Positions 1 to 7,465 of a stretch of 64,000 nucleotides of DNA are shown one piece after another. The translations under genes were made by a program, and so were the position numbers. This DNA is from Paenibacillus taihuensis. Lineage in GTDB: Bacteria > Bacillota > Bacilli > Paenibacillales > Paenibacillaceae. The stretch is taken from NCBI RefSeq assembly GCF_003386535.1, contig NZ_QTTN01000012.1:62001-126000 (forward strand). The letters run 5' to 3'. Positions within the stretch are counted from its first letter, which is position 1. The number at the start of each line of letters is the position of its first letter. The notes under the pieces are model-generated. The model made no database searches. It worked only from the letters and a program-made list of their open reading frames with translations, and had not been told where the DNA came from.

Positions 1-1
1 A

Positions 2-508
2 GCACATACGTTTAGCAAGCAACCCGTTGATGTCATCAAGCTGCTTGCCGGTCTAGGCGTGGAAGGCGATGCGCATATGGGCAAGACGGTGAAGCATCGT
101 TCACGGGTCGCTCAAGACCCGAGTCAGCCGAATCTTCGGCAGATTCATCTGATTCATTCGGAGCTGTTTGATGAGGTGGGGAAAGCCGGCTTCCGCGTCG
201 AGCCAGGGCAGATGGGCGAAAATATGACGACCCGAGGAATCCAGCTGCTTGGATTGCCCACAGGTACGAAGCTGTACATCGGTGAATCGGCGGTTGTTGA
301 ATTGACGGGACTGCGTAATCCTTGCGCGCAGATTGATCATTTTCAGAGCGGGCTGTTACAGGCGGTTCTGGACCGTGATGAGAACGGGAACCTGATTCGC
401 AAAGCAGGTGTGATGGGCATTGTGCTGGCCGAGGGAGACGTTGCCCCGGGCGATGCGATCCGAATGGAGCTGCCACCGGAACCGTTCCGGCCACTCGAGC
501 GCGTGTAA
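2..508 (+). CDS. MOSC domain-containing protein (5' end outside window)
   Basis: The frame is open from the window edge, so the N-terminus is missing. The visible part carries the MOSC signature GVEGDAHMGK followed by a conserved arginine-rich turn, then NLRQIHLIHSELFDEV and the VELTGLRNPCAQID block with the conserved cysteine. MOSC domains are sulfur-carrier folds found in molybdenum-cofactor sulfurases and in YiiM/YuaD-type stand-alone proteins that handle N-hydroxylated substrates or pyridoxal and molybdopterin chemistry. The size of the visible part (about 168 residues) fits the small stand-alone class. The next gene begins 61 bp downstream with its own ribosome binding site. The family call is firm; the substrate is unknown. 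Confidence 0.85.
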   Translation, partial: AHTFSKQPVDVIKLLAGLGVEGDAHMGKTVKHRSRVAQDPSQPNLRQIHLIHSELFDEVGKAGFRVEPGQMGENMTTRGIQLLGLPTGTKLYIGESAVVELTGLRNPCAQIDHFQSGLLQAVLDRDENGNLIRKAGVMGIVLAEGDVAPGDAIRMELPPEPFRPLERV

Positions 509-569
509 CTTCTTAATTGTCCCATCCAGGAATAGGTTACATTATCTGGAATGTGGAGGGGCGGGAGCG

Positions 570-1649
570 GTGAAGATCACATCCGTGAAGACAAAGCTGA
601 TTTCAGTACCGTTTAAGGCCCCTATTCGTGTGTCGACATTATCTCTAGCGAAGCGAGATGCCATCATTGTTGAAGTCGAGACGGACGAAGGTGTTACCGG
701 AATGGAGTATATCCCAGTCCTTGGCCGAGGAAGCGAAACGATCAAAGCGTGCATGGATCATGACATTGCTGATCTGCTAATTGGTGAGGATCCGTTGTAC
801 CGAAATAAGATTTGGGAGAAGCTCTGGTGGGCGCTCAACATGATTGGCCGCAAAGGCATTGCCATGTACGGTATTTCAGCTGTAGACGTTGCCCTGTGGG
901 ACTTGGCAGGTAAGCTTCAGAAGACATCCATACATAAGATGCTCGGGCCTTACACGAATCAAGTAAAAGTCTATGGAAGCGCAGGCTTTATGTCCTTATC
1001 GGAAGAGGAGCTTGTCGAGGAGGCAGAGGGCGTCGTTGCCCGGGGCTTTAAAGCATTCAAGATGAAAGCAGGGTTCCCGGATCTAAGAATAGATCTCAAA
1101 CGCGTCACTGCTGTGAGGAAAGCTCTTGGCCCGGACATCGATATTATGGTGGATGTGAACCAGGGGCTGGATGTGCCAGCTGCTATCCAGTTCGGCAGAG
1201 AGCTGGAGAAGCTCGGTATCTACTGGTTTGAGGAGCCTGTCCCCGCGGACGATATGATCGGGCATGCGGAGGTTGCCAGAGCATTGGATATCCGAATCAC
1301 GACAGGCGAGACGGAATATTCCAGGTACGGATTTCGTGAGTTGATCGACCGAAAAGCCGGAGATATTCTGATGATGAATCTCCGCGCAGGCGGCATAACT
1401 GAGGTGGTGCGTATTGCAAATATGGCCAGCGCACACCGCATATCCGTCACTCCTCATCTGGCTTGGGAGCTGCAGAACCAGATTTATGCCGCCATTACGA
1501 ACGGGACCTACATTGAATATATGGACTGGTATGATGATTGGTTTGAGGACGTGCCGCAGATTAAGGACGGGATGGCAACCGTATGGGATCGCCCGGGGCA
1601 CGGGTTGAAGTTTCGAGAAGAGATCGTGCGACAATATGCCGTCGAGTAG
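570..1649 (+). CDS. Mandelate racemase/muconate lactonizing enzyme family protein (enolase superfamily)
   Basis: The 359-residue product has the enolase-superfamily capping domain at the N-terminus and a barrel with the expected residues: K164-M-K166, metal ligands D195, E221 and E247 (contexts VDVNQG, WFEEP, TGETE), and H296 in TPHLAWE. A KxK motif plus a C-terminal His is the pattern of acid-sugar dehydratases and mandelate racemases, so abstraction of an alpha proton from a carboxylate sugar is the likely reaction. GTG at 570 is chosen because GGAGGGG lies 11 bp upstream; the frame stays open further upstream to 420, but there it overlaps the MOSC gene. The exact substrate cannot be read from the sequence. 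Confidence 0.88.
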   Translation: MKITSVKTKLISVPFKAPIRVSTLSLAKRDAIIVEVETDEGVTGMEYIPVLGRGSETIKACMDHDIADLLIGEDPLYRNKIWEKLWWALNMIGRKGIAMYGISAVDVALWDLAGKLQKTSIHKMLGPYTNQVKVYGSAGFMSLSEEELVEEAEGVVARGFKAFKMKAGFPDLRIDLKRVTAVRKALGPDIDIMVDVNQGLDVPAAIQFGRELEKLGIYWFEEPVPADDMIGHAEVARALDIRITTGETEYSRYGFRELIDRKAGDILMMNLRAGGITEVVRIANMASAHRISVTPHLAWELQNQIYAAITNGTYIEYMDWYDDWFEDVPQIKDGMATVWDRPGHGLKFREEIVRQYAVE

Positions 1650-1720
1650 CTCCTTCTAGCAGAAATTCACGAGCGTGAGCATGTGCGTGTGCTTCCGCTT
1701 TTAAGCTAGGGTGGTTCTAT

Positions 1721-1917
1721 GTATAGTGGACAAATCCAACGCAGAAGGGCGGTTTTGAGGGGAGCAGCGGTCTATATTTGAAAAATTTGAAAAATCCACT
1801 CTTTTCTGCTCAAAAGACGCCTAAATCGCCATTTCGCCCGAAAATGAATGGATAAATCCAACAAAGACAAGCAAATCCGGTAAAATCTCATCAATGGAGT
1901 GGATTTATCCATTATAG
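1721..1917. repeat. Family A dyad element, copy 1 (51-bp period, degenerate)
   Basis: Two direct keywords begin near 1722 (TATAGTGGACAAATCCAA) and 1773 (TATATTTG, with a small internal duplication before AAATCCACTC), 51 bp apart. Two inverted keywords end at 1866 (GGATAAATCCAACAAAG) and 1917 (GGATTTATCCATTATAG), again 51 bp apart. It fills the space between convergent genes. The same layout recurs at 33322, 41580 and 49231. No coding potential is seen. Confidence 0.8.
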
Positions 1918-1930
1918 CTGCAGCTGACTC

Positions 1931-1977
1931 AAAGAAAAAAGGCGAGCCGAGTCACCACGACATGACCCCGCTCGCCT
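1931..1977 (-). terminator. Rho-independent terminator of the COG0523 gene at 1981
   Basis: On the minus strand a GGCGAGC/GCTCGCC stem (1941-1947 with 1970-1976) is followed by a T-rich tract (the AAAGAAAAAA at 1931-1940 on the plus strand). It lies just after the stop codon of the minus-strand gene. Confidence 0.75.
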
Positions 1978-1980
1978 TCA

Positions 1981-3087
1981 TTATTTGCGCACCGCCGATG
2001 CGGTGAAGCGCGTCCATTCCTGCATGATCCGGCTCTCATCGAGCTCGATGCCGATCATGACGAAGTACGGCTCGCCGACGTAGCTGCTCGGTGCCCATTC
2101 GATCCGTTTGCCGGCCAGCTGGAACAGCATCAGGCTGCCATCGCGGCCGAAAGGCATATACCCTTTGGCGCGCAAGCATGCGTTGCCGCGTCCGCTCACG
2201 AAGCTCTCGAATTGGCGGCGCGTCAGTCCGCCGACATCGGCGCCGGGGTAGATCGCCGCGGTGCGGATCCGCGCGAACGACGTGCCTGTGCCCGTCGCGG
2301 TCCCTGCTGCAGCGGTGCTGATCCGCGCACTCGCTGCGGCTGATCCGCTCGGGCCGCTCGGGCCAGGGGTGGCCGCCGGCACCGAGCTGGCGGCGATACG
2401 GCCGCCATTTGCCGCCGTCGCGCGCACGCCGGTTGCGACGGCCGGCTGCTTCCGGCCTGTCGCCTTCACGCCCTCGAACACGATCGCGGGATCGACCTCG
2501 CAGCGGATCGCCGGTACATAGCGGGCGGCGGGGTTGCGTTCCATCGCGAGCTGATGCACTTTGTCCGCCGTCCGGTTCGAGATGAGGTCGGCTTTGTTCG
2601 CGATGATCAGGTCCGCGACCTCAATCTGTTTGCGCAGCGTACGGATCAGCTCGCGATCCGATGAGAAAATGCTGTTATAATCAAGCGCATGCTCGGCATC
2701 CAGCACAGTGACGATCCGGTGCAGCTTTACTTTGCCGATGATGCCCGGTTCTGTAATCGCCTCCGCGATTTCCTCCGGGTTCGCAACGCCGGTCAGCTCC
2801 ATAACAATAACGTCCGGCCGCATGAGCGCAAGCCGCTCCAAACAATTGGCCAGCTCGCTCTTCTTGCTGCAGCAGAGGCAGCCCTCCGTAATACGCTCCA
2901 GCATCTGATAAGCGGACTCGCTGCTGACGAGCGTGCCATCCACGTCCACGGCGCCGATTTCATTCATGAGCACCGATGACCGCATTCCGCTTGACTTCGC
3001 ATGCTGCAGCAGCCTTAGCAGCAGAGTCGTTTTGCCGCTGCCCAGAAAGCCGCTCAATACGATTACTGGAATTGCTGTTTGTTCCAT
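1981..3087 (-). CDS. COG0523/CobW-type GTP-binding metallochaperone-like protein with Ala/Gly-rich insert
   Basis: The 368-residue protein has a Walker A motif GFLGSGKTT at residues 13-21, the family hallmark CxCC as C70-L-C72-C73 (GCLCC), and a guanine-specificity NKAD motif. This is the G3E GTPase family that delivers metals (zinc, cobalt, nickel or iron) to client proteins; YeiR/ZNG1-like members act in zinc handling. The linker to the C-terminal CobW_C domain, roughly residues 205-285, is not His-rich but a low-complexity run of Ala, Gly, Ser, Thr and Pro. The start is supported by AGGGAGAG upstream. It is divergent from the His-rich paralogue at 3244, sharing a 156-bp intergenic region. 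Client and metal are unknown. Confidence 0.85.
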   Translation of the reverse strand: MEQTAIPVIVLSGFLGSGKTTLLLRLLQHAKSSGMRSSVLMNEIGAVDVDGTLVSSESAYQMLERITEGCLCCSKKSELANCLERLALMRPDVIVMELTGVANPEEIAEAITEPGIIGKVKLHRIVTVLDAEHALDYNSIFSSDRELIRTLRKQIEVADLIIANKADLISNRTADKVHQLAMERNPAARYVPAIRCEVDPAIVFEGVKATGRKQPAVATGVRATAANGGRIAASSVPAATPGPSGPSGSAAASARISTAAAGTATGTGTSFARIRTAAIYPGADVGGLTRRQFESFVSGRGNACLRAKGYMPFGRDGSLMLFQLAGKRIEWAPSSYVGEPYFVMIGIELDESRIMQEWTRFTASAVRK

Positions 3088-3196
3088 GATTGCGCGCTCA
3101 CTCTCCCTCTAAGGTCCATTGCAAAGAAGAATATGCGGGAGGCGGTCAAAATAATACCCGAGCGGCCGGCAACTGTTAAATTCGTGAAAATAACGG

Positions 3197-3202
3197 TATA
3201 AT
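3197..3202 (+). promoter_or_regulatory. Candidate -10 box for the gene at 3244
   Basis: TATAAT lies 42 bp upstream of the start at 3244, with a weak -35 (CTGTTA near 3173). No clear Zur operator could be recognised in the divergent intergenic region, so metal control is not shown. Confidence 0.4.
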
Positions 3203-3243
3203 TTTAGCCAGCCATTCTAAGTGTGAGAGGAAGAAATGAATTT

Positions 3244-4299
3244 ATGCCAGTATCCAGTGAACATTCGATTCCGGTTCATCTTCTGTCCGGCTTTCTCGGC
3301 AGCGGCAAGACCACGCTGCTCAATCAAGTCGTAGACTACTATAAAGCGCAAGATGTGAAAGTCGCCATCATTATGAACGAGCTCGGCGACGTTAATTTGG
3401 ACGGTCAATTCGTCGAGGGCGACGTGCCGATGGCGGAGATGCTGTCCGGCTGCATTTGCTGCACGATCCGGGGCGATCTCAGCATCGAGCTGAAGGAGCT
3501 CATCGACGAGCATCAGCCGGATGTCGTGCTCATCGAGTCGACGGGGGCTGCGAATCCGATGGAGATTATCGACGCGGTGACGGAGGCGACGCTGTTCATG
3601 CGCATCGACCTGCGGACGATCGCAACCGTCGTGGACGGTCCGGAGCTGCTGGAGCGCAGCCGCCGCGGAGGCAAGACATTCAAGCTGATGCAGGACCAGA
3701 TCCGCTGCGCGACGGACCTGATCGTGAACAAGGCGGATAAGCTCGCGCCGGAAGAGCTTGTCGAGGTGCAGCAGCTCGTGCGGGAGCTGAACGCTTTTGC
3801 CCCGCTGACGGTAACGGTCCGCTGCGTGACGGACCTCAGTATCTTCGATCTTGCGGCTGCGCCGAAGGCGAGGCTGGACTTGGCGGCGGAGCGCTTTGAT
3901 GACGAGTCCGGCGGCAAGCATGTTTGCGGCGCGAACTGCAATCATGATCATGATCATGATCATGACCACGATCATGACCACGATCACGCGCATGATGAGT
4001 ATAGCTCGCACTCGCATGTAATGACGCTGACGCATTATTTTGCCGGACCGATTAACAGCCACGCCTTCGAGGAGCTTGTGCGCCGACTGCCGCAAGAGGT
4101 GTATCGGGCGAAAGGGATCGTTACCTTCACCGACACGAGCAGCCGTTTCCTGTTCCAATACGCCTACCGCGAGGTGGAGTTTATCCGCATCACGCCGCAG
4201 GGCGATGTGAACGATGTCGCGGTGTTCATTGGGGAGCATTTCTCGAAGGAAGCGCTCCAGCATGAGCTGGAAGAACTTGAGCAGAATCGGCTTGGATAA
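3244..4299 (+). CDS. COG0523/CobW-type GTP-binding protein with His/Asp metal-binding linker
   Basis: The 351-residue protein has Walker A GFLGSGKTT at residues 16-24 and the CxCC motif as C70-I-C72-C73. Between the GTPase and the CobW_C domain there is an alternating His-Asp run from about residue 234 to 258, just after a CGANC cysteine pair, typical of metal-buffering linkers in zinc or nickel chaperones. ATG at 3244 is preferred because AGAGGA sits about 12 bp before it; an in-frame GTG at 3223 has no such site. It likely moves a divalent metal, most plausibly zinc, to a client enzyme, with metal storage in the His tract. Two family members side by side suggest different metals or clients. 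Confidence 0.87.
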   Translation: MPVSSEHSIPVHLLSGFLGSGKTTLLNQVVDYYKAQDVKVAIIMNELGDVNLDGQFVEGDVPMAEMLSGCICCTIRGDLSIELKELIDEHQPDVVLIESTGAANPMEIIDAVTEATLFMRIDLRTIATVVDGPELLERSRRGGKTFKLMQDQIRCATDLIVNKADKLAPEELVEVQQLVRELNAFAPLTVTVRCVTDLSIFDLAAAPKARLDLAAERFDDESGGKHVCGANCNHDHDHDHDHDHDHDHAHDEYSSHSHVMTLTHYFAGPINSHAFEELVRRLPQEVYRAKGIVTFTDTSSRFLFQYAYREVEFIRITPQGDVNDVAVFIGEHFSKEALQHELEELEQNRLG

Positions 4300-4375
4300 A
4301 AGGTTGCGCGAATGGGCATGCTACCGCTTGAACGGCTGGTTCTAATTTCCAGCCTTGGAAGGGAGCTGTTACATA

Positions 4376-4897
4376 GTGAAGAAACAACTACGCAAGCAAC
4401 TTGTTGTGCTCGGCTCGGCAGCGGCATTGCTGCTCTCCGCAGTACCCGCTTATGCGGACCCTGTAAGCACAGCAACTCCGCCATCGGAGCAGCTGGAAGC
4501 GCAGCATGAGCAGGAGCGCAGCCACTGGCGCTTCTCGCATCATGGCAAAGGCGATCATGGCGCGAACCACGAGGCTCGCAAATTAAAGCATCTGAACGAA
4601 GCGGCAGCTTACTTCGGCATTAAGACCGAAGGCAAGTCGACCGAGCAGATTATTAAGGAACTCAAGGCGGCGCGTGAAGCTGATCCGGCCAAATGGGACA
4701 AGTTCAAAACCGAGATGAAAGCGAAGCGCCTTACCCATTTGCAGGAAGTTGCAAAAGGTCTTGGCATTAAGACGGAGGGCAAAACAGCGCATCAGCTGCG
4801 CGAGGAAATCCGTGCCAAATGCAAGGATAGCGCGAAGAAGAACAGCGGCAAAGGCGAGTCTAGCGCACCGTCGACACAGGCGCCTAGCAAGCAGTAG
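4376..4897 (+). CDS. Small secreted protein with two related helical repeats, unknown function
   Basis: GTG at 4376 follows GGAAGGGAG with 10 bp spacing. The 173-residue product begins with a lysine-rich n-region, a hydrophobic core and an AYA cleavage site, so it is exported. The mature part is highly charged and contains two copies of a helical unit built around the words FGIKTEGKSTEQIIKEL and LGIKTEGKTAHQLREEI, which look like short SAP- or LysM-unrelated helix pairs seen in Paenibacillus secreted proteins. The tail is Lys/Ser/Pro-rich. A strong terminator follows. No enzymatic motif is visible and I do not assign a function. Confidence 0.75.
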   Translation: MKKQLRKQLVVLGSAAALLLSAVPAYADPVSTATPPSEQLEAQHEQERSHWRFSHHGKGDHGANHEARKLKHLNEAAAYFGIKTEGKSTEQIIKELKAAREADPAKWDKFKTEMKAKRLTHLQEVAKGLGIKTEGKTAHQLREEIRAKCKDSAKKNSGKGESSAPSTQAPSKQ

Positions 4898-4915
4898 CCG
4901 TATATAGCTGTTTGA

Positions 4916-4956
4916 AGCAGCAGCTCGAGCATCGTGCTCGGGTTGCTGCTTTTTTG
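4916..4956 (+). terminator. Rho-independent terminator
   Basis: A 16-bp imperfect stem (AGCAGCAGCTCGAGCA with TGCTCGGGTTGCTGCT) is followed by TTTTTTG. It terminates the secreted protein gene. Confidence 0.85.
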
Positions 4957-4983
4957 TATCTTTTTTATAGGGAAAGAGGGGGA

Positions 4984-5626
4984 ATGAGAATGAACGAGAA
5001 GCGGCTGATTATCATTGATGGGATGCCTGGGTCGGGGAAAACGACGATGGCGACGCATGTTGCTGGGAACTGCAGGTGTGATGAACCGGTGCTATTTGGA
5101 GCTTGAGGAGAACCATCCGCTTATGCTGAGGGAGGTTGAGTATGAATCGCTGATAACCAACGAAGGGGCGGACAGGTTCATTGCGAAGCTCAAAGCTCGC
5201 TATGCGGCATTCGTGCAGGAGCGTCTAGAGGGGGAGGAGCGAGTCACGATTATCGAGAGTGTCATGATGCAGGATGTAATCAGCGTGGCGCATATGCTAG
5301 GTATGGATCTCGGCAAGCTGCGTCATTTGGCGCTGTCGCTGCAGCGTCTGTTGGAACCGCTGAATCCGCGGCTTATTTATTATTATCACGTGGATGTTGA
5401 AGGGCAGTGGCGGTTTATTTGCGGCATTCGCGGTAATGAGTGGGGCCCGGTTAAGCTGCACACGGATGAGGATTTTCGGGAAGCCGGCGAAGTGTGGTCG
5501 CGCAGCCAAGCCTTTGTTCGCGGTGTAATCGACGAGTGGATGATTCCGAAGCTGATCATCGAGAATCGCGATTACCGTTGGGTTGAGAATACGGAGCGGG
5601 TCGAGCTGCTTGTGGCGGAGCTCTAA
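4984..5626 (+). pseudogene. P-loop NTPase/kinase-like gene interrupted by a frameshift
   Basis: The reading frame starts with ATG at 4984 (or the Met two codons later), behind GAGGGGGAATGAGA, and encodes MNEKRLIIIDGMPGSGKTT, a Walker A motif, but runs into a stop near 5106. The continuation (TAGVMNRCYLELEENHPL onward, to 5626) lies in the next frame. The two parts join near 5068-5072, where the loss of two bases or gain of one would explain the break: the upstream frame ends in HVAG and the downstream frame resumes AGVMNR. Repaired, it would encode roughly 213 residues of a small P-loop protein of the kind annotated as AAA family ATPase or nucleoside kinase in Paenibacillus. The gene is either newly inactivated or carries a sequencing indel. 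Confidence 0.7.
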
Positions 5627-5807
5627 GGAACTCCAACTACACTATTTGGACGAAATGTACGGTTGTGAGAAGCTAAGGAACTCAACGCACCTTATTTGCA
5701 TGTTTTGTGAGGCATTTTTGGCTTATAGCACCAAATAGGCTTGCTGAGGTTCCTTAGAACGAAGGATAGGTGGAGAAATGGCAAATAAGCGATATCAGGT
5801 TCCTTAG
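5623..5807. repeat. Family C dyad element (50-bp period)
   Basis: Four 25-nt keywords of form TAAGGAAC-N11-TATTTG are present. Two are direct (5624-5648 and 5674-5698, exactly 50 bp apart) and two inverted (5732-5756 and 5782-5806, exactly 50 bp apart). The middle of each keyword differs while both ends are constant. The first keyword overlaps the stop codon region of the gene before it. Confidence 0.85.
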
Positions 5808-5838
5808 CAAGAAGGTTCAGTGGCTAGGAGGTACACAG

Positions 5839-5892
5839 ATGAGTATACGGAAGTGCAGGTTAGTGGGTCAAGACGGAGCAAGGAGCAAGTGA
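5839..5892 (+). CDS. Possible 17-residue small ORF between two repeat elements
   Basis: ATG at 5839 follows TAGGAGG with about 7 bp spacing, a very good ribosome binding site. The frame reads MSIRKCRLVGQDGARSK and stops at 5892, directly touching the first keyword of the family D element. There is no homology I recognise and the peptide may be chance; the only evidence is the ribosome binding site and its position between the two repeat elements. Confidence 0.2.
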   Translation: MSIRKCRLVGQDGARSK

Positions 5893-6075
5893 TAACGGAC
5901 CACAGAGTCGCTATTGAGCGAAAATCGGCTGCTCGCAAAATCTAACGGACACAGGCGTCGTTATTCCGGGGAAACCAGCCTTGCCCGGCCCCAAAATAGG
6001 CAAATAGCGACTGTGGGCTCCGTTACAAAAACTCGGGGCCCAAAAGTGTTCCAATAAGATCCATAAGGACCGTTA
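5893..6075. repeat. Family D dyad element (50-bp period)
   Basis: Four 23-nt keywords of form TAACGG-N13-TATT are present. Two are direct (5893-5915 and 5943-5965, 50 bp apart) and two inverted (6003-6025 and 6053-6075, 50 bp apart). The layout is the same as in the family C element 85 bp upstream, with a different word. Confidence 0.85.
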
Positions 6076-6122
6076 GAAAAGACGACCCGAGTGAGCCCAG
6101 CCCCCGGGCCTCACCAAACATA

Positions 6123-6152
6123 CAAAAACGGCTGCCCTCACCGGGCAGCCGT
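6123..6152 (-). terminator. Rho-independent terminator of the MurG-like gene
   Basis: A perfect 10-bp stem ACGGCTGCCC/GGGCAGCCGT is followed on the minus strand by a T run. It lies 18 bp past the stop codon at 6171. Confidence 0.9.
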
Positions 6153-6170
6153 CAACTATTCGCCACTCAC

Positions 6171-7286
6171 TCACTCACTCACTCGCGCCGTCTGCTCAAT
6201 CAGCGCGATCACCTGCTGCGTAGAGTCGCCTTGCTCGCTCTGCTGCATCTGCTTCTTGATCGCCTCGCGGCCCGCGTACACCTTGCCGAGCGACTGCAAG
6301 AACGTCGCATCGTCGAGCTCCTCCTCTTGCAGAACCTCGCAGAAACCCGCCTGGCGGAACGACTCCGCGTTCAGAATCTGGTCGCCGCGGCTCGCCGACT
6401 TCGAGAGCGGAATGAGCAGCATCGGCTTGCGGAGCGCCAGAAACTCGAAGATCGAGTTCGAGCCGGCGCGCGAGATGACGACATCCGCGCATGCGACCGC
6501 ATTGGCAAGCTCATCGTGGATGTACTCGTACTGCCGATAACCCGGCGTCCCAATAAGCTTGCTGTCGATTTCGCCTTTGCCGCAGATGTGGATGATCTGA
6601 TACGTCCGTGTCAGCTCCTCCACGTTGCGCCGGATCACATCGTTGATGCGCTGCGAGCCGAGGCTTCCGCCCATGATGAGCAGCACCGGCTTGCCCGGCG
6701 TGAACTTGCACCACTGGATCCCTTTATAGGCGCTGCCCTTGCGCAGATCGCTGCGAATAATCGGGCCGACGTGCATCGCTTTGTCGCCCTTGATATGCGC
6801 CGCCGTCTCCGCGAAGGTGATGCATATCCGTTTGGCGAACGGACCGGCTATCCGGTTGGCGAGGCCAGGCGTCAAATCCGACTCGTGGATGATGACCGGC
6901 ACGCGGTTCAGCCAAGCGCCGAGCACGACGGGCACGGAGACGAAGCCGCCTTTGGAGAACAGCACATCCGGCTTCAGCCGGCGAATGAGCCGGAAAGCTT
7001 GATACACCCCTTTGACGACGCGGAAGGGGTCTTTGACATTCTCAAGATCGATATACCGGCGCAGCTTGCCGGTAGCGATGCCATAGTAATCGACATCAGA
7101 CATCCTGCTGATCAGCTGTTTCTCGATACCGCTGCGCGAGCCAATATAGGACACTTTCCAGCCTTGCTCTATCATCGTTGGGATGATTGCTGTATTGACG
7201 GTCACATGTCCCGCTGAGCCGCCGCCGGTAAATAGAATATGGCGCGGCGCGTCCTGATGCGCGGGTGATGCGGGTTTTGTTGTCAT
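6171..7286 (-). CDS. MurG-like UDP-N-acetylglucosamine transferase (undecaprenyl-PP-MurNAc-pentapeptide GlcNAc transferase family)
   Basis: The 371-residue protein has the N-terminal MurG loop FTGGGSAGHV, the acceptor-side HESDLTPGLANR, the second glycine loop MGGSLGSQRIND, and the donor-binding stretch VISRAGSNSIFEFLALRKPMLL with a downstream QILNAESF. These are the GT28 MurG signatures, so it adds GlcNAc to lipid I to give lipid II, or acts as a specialised paralogue. The gene is solitary, away from any division/cell-wall cluster, so it may not be the housekeeping copy. The start has AAGGAGATC just upstream. The 3' end contains a short TCAC repeat (6165-6182). Confidence 0.85.
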   Translation of the reverse strand: MTTKPASPAHQDAPRHILFTGGGSAGHVTVNTAIIPTMIEQGWKVSYIGSRSGIEKQLISRMSDVDYYGIATGKLRRYIDLENVKDPFRVVKGVYQAFRLIRRLKPDVLFSKGGFVSVPVVLGAWLNRVPVIIHESDLTPGLANRIAGPFAKRICITFAETAAHIKGDKAMHVGPIIRSDLRKGSAYKGIQWCKFTPGKPVLLIMGGSLGSQRINDVIRRNVEELTRTYQIIHICGKGEIDSKLIGTPGYRQYEYIHDELANAVACADVVISRAGSNSIFEFLALRKPMLLIPLSKSASRGDQILNAESFRQAGFCEVLQEEELDDATFLQSLGKVYAGREAIKKQMQQSEQGDSTQQVIALIEQTARVSE

Positions 7287-7394
7287 GGTTCGATCTCCTT
7301 GATCGCAATCTTCTTAGACTTACATCTTAGAAACATTATGCGCTGACGCGGCGTTCATGCCAATTTATTTTTTGTGAAGAACTTGTGATATGGC

Positions 7395-7423
7395 TTGACT
7401 TTGATAATGAGATTCATTATCAT
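7395..7423 (+). promoter_or_regulatory. Promoter overlapped by a Fur box
   Basis: TTGACT (7395-7400) and TATCAT (7418-7423) are separated by 17 bp. The spacer and -10 are covered by TGATAATGA-GAT-TCATTATCA (7402-7422), a perfect 9-bp inverted repeat matching the classic Fur box. Binding of iron-loaded Fur here would block RNA polymerase, so the downstream lipoprotein should be induced by iron starvation. Confidence 0.9.
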
Positions 7424-7465
7424 TCTCAATGGACAAATTACTTATCGAACCAGGGGGCTAACATC

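Noticed and set aside
3088-3243. Zur operator between the two COG0523 genes
   Set aside because: No palindrome close to the known Firmicute Zur box could be identified by eye.
6231-7217. 328-codon plus-strand frame opposite the MurG-like gene
   Set aside because: It is an antisense shadow in GC-rich coding DNA; the minus-strand frame has clear MurG motifs, a terminator and a ribosome binding site.
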